DNA of 64,000 bases. It comes from Neelides folsomi. Taxonomy: Eukaryota > Arthropoda > Collembola > Neelipleona > Neelidae. Shown piece by piece: positions 11,923 to 32,733 of the stretch (the stretch's first letter is position 1; the number at the start of each line of letters is the position of its first letter). A program made the translations under genes and the position numbers. Location: contig JAQGBZ010000252.1 of NCBI GenBank assembly GCA_034687125.1, forward strand, positions 28,078 to 92,077, given 5' to 3'. The notes beneath the pieces are model-generated. The model searched no databases. It saw only the letters and a list, made by a program, of their open reading frames with translations, and was not told the origin of the DNA.

Positions 11923-12714
11923 AGTTGTTGCGAGCAATTTGTCTGCTCACACGACTTGTCTCGCAATGAGAGGGAAATGAAGAGAGGAAGTTGAGAACAC
12001 GAGGAACGAGTTTTGTCCTAGTAGGTCACTGGACTATTCAATGTCAAGGACAAGTGGCTGCAAAAGCCAACAACCGGCTCGCCTCCTCTCTAATGCCAAA
12101 TGTCAGTTGACAAACAAGGAAACGACAGCTTCAGAGAGAAAATCTCTCTTCGCACTTTTGCTTTTTATTTTTTCACGAGCTTAAGCAGACGTTAAATGAC
12201 ACACATACTGATAATGCTCAAATATGCAAACCAACACAACTAATTTAATACCATGTATGAAGATTCACAAAAAAGTTCGTAAACCTACAATTCGTGTTTG
12301 GCCAATTTAAGATTCCTTGTGACCAATGCTAATATGTTGTCGATGAAATAAGTTGCTCTTTATTCTTAAGACACAAAATGAGTAAGAAAAATATAAATTA
12401 TATGATGTTTAAAAGTAGGGTAAGTAGGCTAATCGTAAGTAATTTTTTAAGGTGTGTTTATGCTATACTTTCATTAACCCGAATCTCTAAATAATCTATG
12501 CTAGAGTATGTTGTATGATTAGTGATGTGATTTGAGAATAGTGGGCAGTTTAGATATAAAGTTGTGTATATACATTAATAAATCAAAATTTTATTAAATT
12601 TATTAACTTTTCTTTACACATAAACATTCATTAACATTAAAAATCGAAAGTAAAGAACTCAAGTCATTTAAAAAATTAACATTATATAAATTATCTACAT
12701 AAAACTAAATAATT
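11923..12714. other. intergenic, with Brr2 3' flank
   Basis: The part above 11923 is GC-richer and probably holds the promoter and 5' UTR of the unknown secreted gene. On the minus strand an AATAAA lies at about 12599-12604, some 110 nt past the Brr2 stop, and is a plausible poly(A) signal. Confidence 0.5.
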
Positions 12715-15700
12715 TTATTCGGAATCCGAGGACTCGGCAGCTCTCTTGCCAGAACTTCGTACGTTGATGGAAAACTTGTACTCTTGATCGCATCCCATGT
12801 AAGCATCACTCATGAAGTAAAGAGTGTAGGTGTGATCACCTGAAAATGATTAATTAATTAGATTGCATTTTGAATACAGCCAAAGCATAAACAATATGTA
12901 TAAAACACTAAATTCAAATTTAAATTTAAAAATTAATTTACCAGGGCTAGGAGCAATAAAGTCAAGCTTGATTTTAGCCTTTTGCTGCAAAGTGAGACGT
13001 TTGATCGAAAGTAGTGAATTGCTCTTTGGATCTCCAATTACAACCCACCATCCTTCTTCTCGTTTCTAAATTAAAACAAACAATCAAAAATCGTTTAAAA
13101 TAAAATATTTGAGCGAATTATGAGATTGTGTGATGAACATTTATTCATGAATATTCTTTAATTTTTCTATCTTATACCTGAGGATAGAAGGGGGCAATTA
13201 CTGGCCCAGTAACTTCATCTTCTCTTTCAAGTTGAACATTTACGTAAACTGAAGATCCAGAACGAATTTTGTCTTTATTTTCAACTTCATAATGAAGTTC
13301 AATGTTGGGATACCGATTGCAAAAACGAGCGACTTCACTCATTTGAGTTGATGATAAACCCTCTAAGATATCATTACGCTCTTCGTCCTCAAGTTCCATC
13401 AGTTCAAAAACTGACTCAATTTTCTATAAAAAAATACACACGATTGTTAAATGTAATCAAAATTCCAGATTAATCATAAATTATCTAAAAAAGATATTGA
13501 CTAAGAAAACAAATTAAAAATATAAATTGAAATTACCTTATCGGTACACTTTTTGATGATTTCAGTGCCAAAATGTGGGATTTGCTTAAGATATGAATCT
13601 TTAGCCCACATAGCCTGAGTCACCATTTGTGCAAGTTCCATTGAAGCAACTGCAGGACTCAGCCAACCATTAGAACTCAAAACGTCAACACATGCTTGAA
13701 TCAACCGAATGGCCTATTAAATAAAAAAATATCCATCGTTAATAACCTTTCAATTAATAAAACAATACATAGATAACACATGGTCAGCAATATTTTACCT
13801 TTGAAAGAACAGCTTCAGTATCTTGTTGTAATTCAGCAGAGAGTTGAATTCTACAAAGATGGGCTTGAAGAAGAATATTCGCTTTCACATTCGGATCAGT
13901 GAATTTAATCTGAGCAGATGTTGAAGAAGGTTTATTTGGGAGCTTTGTAGCTAACGCAGAAAGAACATGATCTTCATGATGACGAATTGGAAGAGATGAA
14001 TATTCAAAAGACGAGCTGACAATGTCCAAAAGTCCTCGAAGTTTAGTCTTTGCAGTTAAAGACATTGAGAAAAGTTCTAGAAAAAAATTCACAAATTACA
14101 ATATTACAAATGGTAATTCACGATTACTAAAATTCATAATTTATTTAATATATAATGAAAATTAATGACAATCTTACCAATTGTTGTATAATTGATGTAA
14201 TAGTAAGCAGCAATCATTCCAAGATTCAAAGGACTAGTGTCCATATCATCTTCAATTGAAACACATTTAGACGTTTCGAGGTCATTAAGAGTATTTTCCA
14301 CAAGTTCAGAAAGATGGTCAGAAAGATGTCGATGGGTGACTCCTTGAAGATTGTAATAATTCGGATTCTGGGTCATACGACGATACAAAAATGTCCAAGT
14401 GAGATAATCAACAGTATCCTGCTTATTCTCAATGGTCTTCGTCACAATTTCCGCATTAAAATGATCATGCAAGCAATGATCAAGATGGCTTTCGACCGGC
14501 AAAGGCTCATGAAGGAATTTCTTGAAAAACTCCTTTTTAGAAGATTGGCACATGAGGACACATTTAGCCTCATCGTCTTCAAGCCCTCGTCCAGCTCGCC
14601 CAACCATTCGAAGAACATCAGTAACTGCATAATCTTCATATGCATGAACTTTCCCATTGTACACCTCTGTGTCCATAATGATGACAAGGTGTCCATGGAG
14701 GGGAATACTCCAAGCAACACTCCTTGTCGCAACAACAATTTGAATAGCTCCAGATCGGAATAAACTACTCACAATGTGACGATCCGTTGGAGTACTTCCT
14801 TCATGAATATAACCGACTCCTTGGCCAACAGTTTCTCTCAATGTAGGATCTTCAACTTTTTCAAAAACAGAAACAAGCTCAGCTTTTTCCACTAAAAGGA
14901 ATCGATCTTCTTTTTCTTCAGCCTTCGCATATGTGATGAGTTCAAATGCAGTTAATTTCGCTTGCTTCCTTGTAGGAACAAATATGATTGCAGGTTTGTC
15001 TGGACTCAATTTGACCACAGCATTGTACACGGGCTTTGACATTGCAGCCAAACGACTTGCATTGTGACTGATGTTGTGTCCCTGAATATGCAATTCAAGT
15101 GGAACTGGACGAACAGAAGGATGGAAATTAAAGGTGTGGGTTGGAGGACATCCAAGCCATTGGCTGATGTCACGGGCATTTGACAATGAAGTCGAAAGGG
15201 CAACGATCCGAATTGGTCTTTCTGTTTGACTCGCAATGTATCGCATTCTGGAACAAATGATTTCAACCACTGGACCTTCTTCACCTCCAAGTAATTGCAA
15301 ATCATCAATGATGAATAAGTTCACACTTTGTACATTTTTCCTCTGCTTCCATCTTCGTGATAACACGTCCCATTTCTCAGGTGTGCTAATAATCACATTA
15401 CCTTTGGCCAATAACTTCAAATCTGTTCCAGTTTCACCAGTAAGTAAAATGACCTTTTTTCCAAGCTTTGCAAACTTATCGCTCCATTCTGCATACATAA
15501 TTTCAGCAAGTTCATCTTTGGGTGTAATATAAACACAATGATCTCCAGCTCCTTCTTTCCTTCCTACAGTGTTGAACATTCTGAGAATTGCAAATTCTCC
15601 AATGAGTGTTTTTCCTGATCCAGGCGGAGCTCCAATAAAAATGTTGTCATCCGAATTGTATACAGCATTGAACACTTGAGTTTGAATCGGGTTAAATTGG

Positions 15701-18700
15701 ATCATTTCTTTGTAAAGAGATTCGAAACTTGCGTTTCTGAGAGCAGAAATAGGAAGAGGTTGCAAATCGAGGAGTTCAGTTGGTGGAGGATTCTTTTCAG
15801 GTAAAATGAGATGTCTGAAGGATACAGGAAGAATTGTTTCAGATCCCAGCCATCGATCAGCTACAACACGAATGAAATACTGTGGAGGCAAAGGCTCAAA
15901 GATTGGGACATAAAATTTAACAACGTGTTCTTCAGTTTTGAATCTTTGCTTGAGAACAAAATGCTCATTGTGAAGAATGACTTCAGAATCAACGTCTTCC
16001 ACAATAATCCAAAATGCTACAGATGTTCCGTGGATTTTCTCGTCCCATTCAAAGTCAGGGGTGATGACGAGTTCAACTTTCAAAGTTGATCGGGTCACTG
16101 GTTGAATGGTGCAAGAAAGGTCAACTTTCGGAAGTGAATGAATAAACTTATGAATCGTCTTTCCAAGTTTTGGCATTCGAATCAATTCACCCAACTCGAG
16201 GGGGTTGAGGTCGAAAAGTCGATCGAAAGTAAGACTTTTCTTTTCGATTTTCTTCACAACTTCCTCAGGGATCTTTTTAAATTGCCTAAGTGGGCACATG
16301 CTTTGCCACATTCGTTTGTCAATCATTTTTGCAAGAGCAAGACATTTGTCAGCTAATTGGGCCCAACCACGAGTCAATACAATTTCGAAAATAGCTCTGA
16401 TAAGTCTTCCAGCGCTCTGAGTCACATAAACCATATCAGCCATGAGAGCAAATCCTTCCAATTTCAATTGTGATACGTAGGCTTGAAGGAGAATTGAAAT
16501 CTTAGCAGATGTTTCTTCAACGCTTTCTTTGATTGGAATTGGAACCCTTTCCATGAGTTTCTGAAGTTCCAATTTTTCTTCCTCACGAACTCCAACATTT
16601 TTAAATTCCCCAGAAAGTGAAAATACTCTCAAAAGCTCAATTTCACTCAAGTGAGGTTTCAAAAGTTGATTGTATGTTTGAATCTGAAAATATAAAGTAC
16701 AATTTAAGAAACACATAAATCAAAGTGAAAGTGATAAATCTAATTGATAAAAATGATTTAATTTTAATTTAACATAAAATTAAAAATTACCGTTTCGGAA
16801 GTAATGTAGTAATGAGAAGCAATTCGACCAAGTTCAGTAGATTGAAATGCTCCAGACGTTCGATCATAACGAAGAAGGCCACATTTATCAAGTTTCATAG
16901 CAGCAGTGTGGACCAAATTGGCTCTGTGACCGGTCAAAATATCATCATCATCTTCAATGACTCCATACAAAGACGGAGCTCGAAGACATCTGACATACAA
17001 GTAAGTGTATCCCAACCATTCCACTGCATCCTTCACATTCTGCACATTTCCGCTCACAATCTCAGCATTCAAAAGATCCGGAAGTTTCCCAACCATTTGA
17101 CTTTCAATAGGAAGTTGTACATTGAGAAGTGAAAGATAATATCGAAGCTCTTGATGGTTTGTAATTAAAATACCCTCTCCTTTAGTATCGTATTGTGGAC
17201 GTCCAGCACGACCCAACATTTGAAGAACATCGAGTGCACCGAGTTCAACCCAACGTCCCTTTTCAGGATTATAAACTTGGGTCCCTTTGATGATTACAGT
17301 ATGAGCAGGGAGATTGACACCCCATGCAAGAGTTGCAGTTGATACAAGGACTTGAACGTGGCGATCGGCGAATAAATCCTCTACAAGTGTTCTGTCCACA
17401 CGAGTCATTCCAGCATGATGGATGGCAAATCCATAAGGAAGGAGATCTTTAAGTTCACTGTTTTTCACTTCCTCAGCTTCTTTTCGAAGGACTTCCATAG
17501 ATGCACTTCCTTCACGAAGAAATTGCCCAAGAGTGTCCTTTTCCAAACACATGTCTCGAAGTGCACGAGCGCTCTTACCAGTTTCTTTTCTCGAATGCAC
17601 AAAAATTAGAACTTGATTCTTTCCTGCATGTTCCATCACCTATAAATATAAAAAATAAATTTTAATTTAATGTATTCTTTAAATTTTTTTAAAATAATAA
17701 TTAATAAACTGAATCAATACTATTGATTTTTACCTTTTCATAAACAATTTCATTTGTAAGTTGGAATCTCTTGAGAGCTTTCTTCTCCGTAACTCCAATA
17801 AACTGTTGTTCAAGTGGAACAGGTCTGAAGGAATTGTCAAAGTAAAAAAGACCCGTTTTGAGATCAACTCGCAAAAATGCAGCAACATCAATGTAATTAG
17901 GAAGCGTTGCAGAAAGACCGACAATTCGGACCTCTCCTTCCTTTACAAGCGGTCCAACACGAGCAACCAGGGCTTCAAGTACAGGACCACGTTCGTCGTG
18001 AAGTAGATGAACTTCATCAATAATCATAAGTCGAACAAAGGATGTCAAACTTCGGTTCTCTTTTCTGGTAACAACATCCCATTTTTCAGGAGTGCAGACA
18101 ATGATTTGAGTTCGGTTCAATTGCTCTCGAGTCGTTTGTGAATCTCCAGTCAACTCCGACACAACGAGTTTATATGAAGCCAATCTCTGTAATTAAATTA
18201 TATAAAATTAAATAAATTTTGTCAGATCGAATAATCCTCTTATTCAATTATGGATTTTGTTAATAAAAGTTCACCTTTGAAAAGCTCCCAACCATCTCTT
18301 GTACAAGAGATCTCATCGGAGCAATGTAGATGATTTTAAATTCGTCAACATTGATGGTTCCATCAGGATTCACATGTTTACCGATTTCTCTCATCATGGC
18401 CAATAGTGCTACATTGGTTTTACCAGCTCCCTAAATTACAAATTAGATTTTAGTTAGATAATTTACAATTTTTAAAAACAATTAAGTTAAAATATATCAT
18501 ATCAATTATTTTTCTTACGGTAGGAGCACAAACAAGTAAATTTTCATCTCGATTGAGTGCTGCATCATGAAGTCTGGATTGAATTCTGTTAAGACTTTTA
18601 AATCCTTCGAACGCTCCCTGACAATAAAGTGGCAATCGATCGATACCAATGAGACTTTCATTAGGTCCATATGGTTTTGGTTTAAGAGCTGGAACGTGAA

Positions 18701-20707
18701 CTTCTTCATAACCTTAAATTAGAAAAAAGGTGATTACATAATGTCTACTACTCGAAACAATTATTTATAGATAAATGGTTTAAAATACATTTAAATGTGG
18801 AAAGAAAGAATTAAAAATTTAAATTAATTAAAGAATTAATTTTTCTTTCTTTTCGAATTACTTTTGTCCAGTGCGAACCTATACCGAGATATTCCTCGAT
18901 AAGGATTAGTCTGGACCAAATTAAATAAAAATGCACATTAATCGATGAAATGAAAATACCTTTCTTTGCTTTACGAAAAGATCCATCAGGGAGTGAACAT
19001 TTGTCATTGGACATATGATGAGAACCAGCAGTAAAAGTCAGCAATTCAAGATCAAGAAGTTTTCTTGCTCCTGGCACTTGACCAGCGAGGTTTGCTTGAT
19101 TCAAACCTCCCTTTGCCTCTCTTGATGAAGACATCGAAGCTTTCCCAGTTTCTTCTATTGAGCTTCCACCGTCAATCTGAGCAAGGATACGAGATAGTTC
19201 AGGATCAGCCTTCATTTTCTCTCGTAGGAAGATTTTCTCCTTTTCTGTTTGAGCCGATTCAAGAAGTGTGCAGTACAGAACTGTTAAAAAAATGCGTAAC
19301 ATACATTAGTTAAACTCATATAATATTTTTTATCCAAGCGAGTAAAATACTACTCTGTTTTAAATTAACTTTAAAAACCGAATGAATTAAAAACAAAAAA
19401 AAAATATGAAAAGTAAATCATTTCCTACTCATATTTCGATGTTTCTTCAGAATCTTAATAAAGTCAAAGCAATCAACTCCGAGAAGAAGAACAAGTCTGT
19501 TTTCAAAATCACGATCATCTTGTGCATTCTGAAGAATGTCAAGAACGTCTTTAGCCCTTGACTGACTTGTGATGGCATCCTTGTAATATTTTGATAATTT
19601 CCGCTTAATCCAATAAGCATCAATATCAAGAGGGTGAAGAGCCTTTTCCTTCTTTGATTTTGAATCCATATCTATAAGCTATAAATGTCAAAATATTAGA
19701 AACTTTATCCCATTTGTCATTTTTATAAAATATAAAATAGTTATGTAAGTTATTTTTAAATTATAGTTTTAATAAAATATATATTTTTACATTTTGGGCT
19801 TGAATAGCTGAAGAGCCTTTTGCTTCCTCTCCTTCAGCATCATCTTCATCGTCGTCATCTTTCACTTCTCCATACACATCCTCATCGTCTTCCTCTTCAG
19901 ACTCCTCAAATTGAACATTGATCCCATAAGTTTCATCAATGTTTTCGTCTTGTCCCGTTGTCTGAGGTGCTTTAGTTTGAAAATCTGAGATCTTCTTTCC
20001 CAAATTAACCAAAAGGGCAAATCTTTCGTCTGCAAGAGGTCCAAGCAACATTTCTGTATCCTTCTTCCTCTCTTTGTCCTTCATCCGGTCATTTTTAAGA
20101 ACAGAGAGAATCTCGTCAGCAGCTCCACAAAGAACATCCCTCGGTTGATCTCCAATAGCCACTTGGATGAAATTGAGAAGGATCTCATATGTTTGCCGAG
20201 TTTCTTGAGTTTTCGGCCTGTAGAGAATTGCTCCACCACCTCCGACATCTCCAGCAATCAACTCATCATCCCATAAAGAACTTCCCTTACTGCTGTAAAC
20301 CGAACTTGTGGCTTCGTTCCTCTTTTGACGTTTCACTTTCTTCTCTTCGGCTCGAATCGGTTTTGTTTTTTCCGACCTGTCTCCCATCCGTGTTCCTAGG
20401 AGTTTTCCCGAAAGGGTCATGACTTCCCCGGTCGCATCATCTCTCCTCCTCGCCTCAATAAGCCGAACATCGGCTTGCAAAACCAAGTTGGAATTCTATT
20501 TAAACATCAACAAAAAATTACTAACATTTTCTTATTTTTTACATTATAACATCAGAATATATTTTATCATTGTTCTGTACCTTTATATAAATATCATAGC
20601 TTTGAATAAATAAATAATAAATGACTTTACATTATAATAATCATTTGTAATAAAAATCTTACGGCTTTGTATTCATATTGTTGGTTTCTCGCCGAGTCTT
20701 CCGCCAT
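12715..20707 (-). CDS. SNRNP200: U5 snRNP 200 kDa helicase Brr2
   Basis: Ski2-like RNA helicase that unwinds U4/U6 during spliceosome activation. Fourteen in-phase exons: 20663-20707, 19791-20495, 19429-19678, 18960-19280, 18519-18712, 18275-18430, 18186-17734, 17639-16791, 16683-14178, 14076-13799, 13713-13537, 13423-13178, 13065-12942 and 12839-12715. The product is about 2,142 residues, close to the family's usual 2,136. The start [15 protein letters not shown] matches the conserved N-terminus, and the acidic [20 protein letters not shown] block follows. N-cassette: APTGAGKT (split by an intron, about residue 503), DEVH (about 614), GLSATLPNY and [10 protein letters not shown]-cassette: GAPPGSGKT (about 1343), DDLQ (about 1450), and MVGRAGRG (about 1683) where human has GHANRP. 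Sec63 and Ig-like modules follow each cassette. The C-terminus is acidic, SSDSE. Confidence 0.97.
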
Positions 20708-22292
20708 GGCTCAACGCTCCGCTCCTCGACTGAAACGCAGAAAAGAATAAAACGGAAATTTGAAGTTTACGCACTTACAGCTCGGCCCTTGGCACGAAAC
20801 GACCAAACTCTTCTTGACAAATTGAAAAGACACGTTATAGTTGTCAAATTAATTAAATATCGAGGTGGAATTGGAAGTTGTCGAAGAATCGGGTCGAAAT
20901 TGAGATGCCGACTATTTGATACTTCCGCGGGTGGACGCAAGCGAAAGTCGATAGGTGGCAAAAGGAGTTTTTCTCCAACCAAATTCAATTTCTCTCCTCT
21001 TTTATTTCCATCAAATTCCCATTCAATATTCAACTCATTCGTAAAATTGATCACTGCGGGGAAAAGTGTTGGGGAAAAAATACCCGCCGGGTAGGGGAAT
21101 CCCTTGACCCTTTGACATCAAAAAGACATTTGCCCATTGAACACTAATATGTGAAAACGACAATGAAAGACGGCATAAAAGGTTAAGTGACGTGTTTAAT
21201 TAAGTCTCCAATCCAGTATGCATAATATGCAGTATTGTGTGGAAGAGACATAAGAGTATCACTCTAGCATATTAGATTTTTCGTCTAATCAGCGAGGTTT
21301 CGACATATTGTTGGAGTTTCCAGTGTCTTCCAAGTATTGGAACAAATTATAAAATCGTTAACTGTTTTTAAATAAATAATAAGTTATAAGAAATAGCTGA
21401 CTCAATTCTCGATCAATAATTTTGTAAAATAGGTTGCTTGTAATCGAATACTCTTACTTTCTTCATTTCATTGTTTTAATTTGTCTTTTATATTGTGACT
21501 TATTGTTAGTTATCGTATTGGATTACATATCGTAAAACCCACTGTCCCCGTAAAATATTAAAAATATAAATCTATTATTGAAGACTCTTGACTGTCTCGA
21601 GGTTAAGAAAAAAGCATTGGTAAACAAAAATGGGTTTATCATTATGCTACAACTGTTGAAGTATTTTAATTACTCTTCAAAAATGAGACTTTTTGTCATT
21701 TTAATCTATTTTCATGACCCAATTAAAATGTGAATAGAAAGGTACAAAGTTTTTAATTAACCATAAAGGGAAGAAAACAACAGAAAGTTAACCTAATAAA
21801 GTAACTTATTAAATAAGCTCATTGAACAGTACATTGTTTCTAGATTTAAAACTAAAAGTAATACATAGAGTACTTAATTGCGTTTATCTGTTATGTTACT
21901 TAAATGAACGTTATACAAGTTGTAAGTTATTAAGTAAATAAGTTGAAAAGCCAAAGTATTCGTAAATACATAGTATTAAAAGTTGAATCTGACATAAAAA
22001 TTAAGGTCTATGCAAATTACAATTTAGCCAAAATCATCATTATCTAGATCTTCTATTGATTTTGATAATTCTATTGAGTTTATCTTGAAAGTTTTACATG
22101 AGATTTTCCATTGATAGACAAAATATCCCATTTTTGCAGAGAATGTATAGAATTGAGCACAAGTAAATGTAAAATAGCTTGGTTTCAGGAGTCTTGTTCA
22201 TTTTAATAAAATCTCCATACATTTTAAAGTACTCCATCGAAGACATAAGCTTTGTTGGAGAGCAATTAACATCGGAGAAATAAGAAAACAAA
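20708..22292. other. intergenic, divergent promoters of Brr2 and mannosidase
   Basis: The two genes start about 1.6 kb apart in opposite directions. The first 400 bp next to Brr2 are GC-richer and contain overlapping chance frames on both strands. The rest is AT-rich with no recognised element. Confidence 0.45.
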
Positions 22293-28452
<6,160 letters not shown>

Positions 28453-29579
28453 TAGCAATAAATTTAGGGACTGCGAGGAAGAACTGATATAATAGGAAAC
28501 TGCCGAGTTGCAGGTCAACCCACCCGCATTGCTAATTAAGCCTTACCACAATGGAAGCTGTGATAATAATTTACGCCTAGCGTTAATTAAGTTCCTCCAA
28601 ATTTTAATGCTTCCATCCCATGAAAATTGGATTATTAACGTAGAGGTGTCCCCCCAATTAATTGATCCTACATAATATCGTCCTTTTCCCTTGCTCTCAA
28701 GTGGACTTGTCACTAATGGCCTTATTAAGAGCGAAGAATAATGTGTAGGTATTTAAGAGGCTGCGAAGTCATGTACCTAATTTTTAAAAATCCGAACAGC
28801 GGATTTAATTATTTTTTTGTCCTAAATTCACTTTAATTTTGGGTTGTGTATTTCAACCATGTTGATTTATTTTTTGGTTAACATTAAGTTAATTTGTTAC
28901 TGAGAATATTGCCATTTGCCATTAATGACTAAAGAAAGTACATTACATATTATTGCACATAAATATTTTATATTTAAGTTAAATGATGTTTATAATATGG
29001 AATTATGCTGAAATGATGCCAGTCAATATTTTTAATTTTGTTATTTTAGTTTATTGTAATTAAATCCTAATTTAATTTACGGTTATAATATATTATTTAT
29101 ACAACTACCTTGATTAACAGTGCATGTGGAATGCAAATGGATGAGATATCTAACCAATTGTTGAATTTAAATTGTTTAACATTAATATCCAATTTTAATC
29201 CTATAATTATAACCATGTATCGTCTGTAGTTAGAAAATTTTCAACGTTTCAACGAATTAGGTAATAATGATGATCGTGAGATAAAAAAGAGCGAATGTTC
29301 TAACTAAAATACATTATATGGTGTAATTTGTGTAATTATTAAATTTTAAATAATTTACATTCCTGTGCTGCTGAATGAATCTTTCGTATTAATATTGGAA
29401 TAATGTCATACAAGAAAGATAATTAATAAAAAGCATATCAAAACAATTGCATTGTTTTTATTACATCATAATAAATAACATTTGATACAAAACACTAATC
29501 AAATCTTAATGTAAACTATAGAGCAATGAACTTTTATATTTGATTGACCTAGTTATATTTAAAAGTTTAATTACTAAAA
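28453..29579. other. intergenic between convergent genes
   Basis: AT-rich spacer holding the 3' UTRs of the mannosidase (+) and PTCD3 (-). Nothing else recognised. Confidence 0.5.
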
Positions 29580-32500
29580 CTAAACAGCAGAGGATTCCTC
29601 GACTTTTTCTTTTTTATTAAAATCGAAACCAACTAGATTATTTAGTCTTGCCAATTGTACAGGGTCTAATTTCTCGCTTGAACGTAAATTTTCCCCAAGT
29701 TGATGGATTCCTTCGTAGCCGCAATCAGAGATGTATTGAAGACATGCCTACGTATTAAAACAAATTTAAACTGATGTAGATAATTAAGTACTTGTACTAT
29801 GTATCAATTTCATTTTAAAGTTAGTAGAATATATTTGTTAAACATAATTTTTATCTTACGAGACAAATGGTCATGTTGTTTTTCTCAGTAGCTGTCTCAA
29901 TGAACAATGACAGAGAATTGAGGTCAGGGGAACCGAGAATGTCTTCAGAATTTCTCAAAATTCTTTTAATTACTTCTTCGGCTTTACTAAACTCGTCAGC
30001 ACGAATGAGAACAGTTATAAGATGAGAAATCATCACACCGCTCCATTTAGCAAGATTCTGTCGTTCTTTATCTTGACCCTCAATTCTTTTCCAAATCTGC
30101 CATCCGATATCTCCAAACTTGGTTATAAGTTTTTTTCCATTCTCTGTTGGATCGATCATTGAAATTCCCATTGACATGATCTGAAGAATGAGAGTGAGAA
30201 TATTTTCTCTAAACCCTTGGTCAAAGATGATTATATCGGACCAGAATTGTGGAATATATTCAATGCAGCCTGAAACCTCGAGTCCTTTCAAGATTGCCTA
30301 GATAAAATCAAATCAAAGGACAAATTAATAAATATTAATTAATTATAAAAAACACTCGGATAACAATGTAATAATTGAAAGCGTGAACAGCAACATACTC
30401 TATATCTAAGAAATTCAATATTATATCTTACTTCAGTTATTCCAGGTTCAGGGGTGTATATATTAGGAACATATTTGTTATACAGATCCATAAACTGTTC
30501 AAATGGCTCACTTTCCACTTTTAATGCAAAATAATTACGGCTGAAATTCAGAAAAATATTAATTTAGAAATATTATTATATGTATACATTAACTTGTATT
30601 TTTATTGCATGTAGGTTATTCTTCGACTTTTTAAGGTACTAGCTATACCGAGAATAGTAATTAATTGGTTTGTAGTTAAGCACTTACTAGTAAATTGATT
30701 CTTTAAACGAATCCCCAATTAAATCGTAATTATTTCCAACTTGAAGTAAAGCATGAACATCATCAGCGAGCTGCACGTCTTTCAAATGGCTTCGACACAC
30801 ATCCATAGCCGTTATAAAAAAGAATATGTCCTTTGGATCGCAAATTTTAAACGACTTTCCTTTCACCTCACTCATTATGTCATTTAGAATTGTTGAAGTT
30901 GGACCTCCTAATTAAAATAAGACGATACATTACATCGATGGGCATTGGGCATAGCATAGCAACTTTTATATTGAAAATGAAATATTACTCTCTTTGCAGT
31001 AAATGAGTAAAAGGTAGTAATATGAAGCAAGAGAGGGCTCAATTCCGAGTCTTGCAAATTCTGCGAGAGAAGATCTTGAATGTTTCTTTGCAGCTCCAGG
31101 GTTTCCAAGATAAGCCAAGTTTTGGAGGATGGCATTAAGAGTTCTTATATTTGGAACAACTCCATTTTGTTCCATCCCATTTAAAGTTCCCTAAAATGAA
31201 AATTAATACAATAAATAAATGATAAATAAGTTTATTTATTATGACGATTATGAAAATATTAAAGATTACGGTAATTAGCTCCCATCGAAGTTCGTGGTTT
31301 TCTCTCATAAATCTTGTAATACAAATAATTGCATTGTAGGTTTCAATGTCAATCGGAAGACCTCGACCTTCGACATCCTTGAATAAATTGAAAGCTCCGT
31401 CAACCTATGAAAAGATTAAAAGTTCTCATTACATTGAGTTATAAACATTTTGCAAATATGTGTCCTTAAATCATTTATTTTTCTTACATCGTAATATTTA
31501 GCCCTTCCTCGAATGAGAGCTAATGATGCTTTCAGACCAAATTCACCTTCTTCTAATTCTTTAAAAATTTTCTCGGCAATTCCATCACTTCTAAAGATGG
31601 AAAAAAGTTAAGTTGTAAGTAATGTTTGATATTTACAGATATTTATAGATATGATATTTAATTAAACAAATTAAATAATTAAAACTTTAATGCTCACTTC
31701 CAGGTCAATTTTATTTTGTCTCTGGAAGATATCCCTGCCCTATACCATCGCTCTTCGATTAAATCTTCGTCTAATGGCTCGATCTCATTGTAAAAACATA
31801 AATATTGAAGAAATTCTAATTTCGTTTCCGAACTTAATTCTGCCAAAAGAAAATGAAAAAAGGTCATAATATATTTTTTAATGTTATTTATCAGTAAAAT
31901 ATTAGGATTTTTTATAAGTAAGAAGTTTGAACGAGGTATAATTACTTACCAATAGATTTGTTCTGAATTAGCTCGTACGCTTTCAATGCTTCATGTAAAA
32001 GCCCTTGGTCCAAAAGACTTCTTAAGGTTGACTCGTTAACTTCAGACTCAGGTGTAATTACAGGCTTGGGCCAAAAAGCCTAATATAAAGAAATTATTTT
32101 ATAATACCAAATATTCACAATTTTCATAAAAGAATAGCATTGTATTGAATGTGGAAAGTGGATATATTTTAATATCATACGGGTATATCCGGTTTTGCAA
32201 CACGATGCATGAATAATTCAGGATGTTCTTGAACGACCCACTTGGCCGTCTTTTTCCCTGATTCTTTGGATAAAGAAAAAGCTCTTTTATTAGAATTTGA
32301 AACTGGGATGAGATAGGGATCATCATGAAATCTATAATGTGGTGCCGTGTAGTCTCTTCCTACAGTGCTTGCGAGCGCCTATAATTATATAAATGATAAA
32401 TTTTAACATTTAAACCAATAATACTAATAAAGATAATACAATTAAAATGTTTTATTAATTTACTTCAAGAATATCTGTAGGGCTCCTTTCAATTCTTTTC

Positions 32501-32733
32501 GGAATTTTAATAACTGGCTTATCAGCATGTGAAGAAATTGAGTTAAAAGTAGTTGATGTTGAAGCGAAACACCGAAGCCCAATTCTATTATCATAGAATG
32601 AAAATAATAAGTTTTCACCATATCTTGATATCCATTTATAAGTTATGGTGTAATTTGGTTTAATTGTGAACAGTTTTCAAATAATTATTTTATACCCGAG
32701 TCGAGCTCCAAAATGATGGCGTAAACTCTTCAT
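29580..32733 (-). CDS. PTCD3: mitochondrial small ribosomal subunit protein mS39 (PTCD3), PPR protein
   Basis: Pentatricopeptide-repeat protein of the mitochondrial small ribosomal subunit. Twelve in-phase exons on the minus strand: 32696-32733, 32464-32584, 32181-32378, 31950-32079, 31698-31839, 31488-31590, 31270-31404, 30989-31190, 30688-30907, 30432-30540, 29860-30297 and 29580-29747. Total about 667 residues (human about 689). The start MKSLRHHFGARLG is arginine-rich without acids, as expected for a mitochondrial presequence. Hallmarks: LASTVGRDYTAPHYRFHDDP then YLIP, KESGKKTAKWVVQEHPELF, and PPR-type helical pairs such as IETYNAIICITRFMRE, NIRTLNAILQNLAYLG and GIEPSLASYYYLLLIY. Downstream, DPKDIFFFITAMDVCRSL-like text aligns with the family. 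Identification rests on similarity along the whole length, from memory of the family. Confidence 0.92.

Noticed and set aside
20678..21094. 138-codon plus-strand frame and its 95-codon antisense partner beside Brr2
   Set aside because: Overlap of chance frames in a GC-richer promoter region; low-complexity basic composition and no family resemblance.
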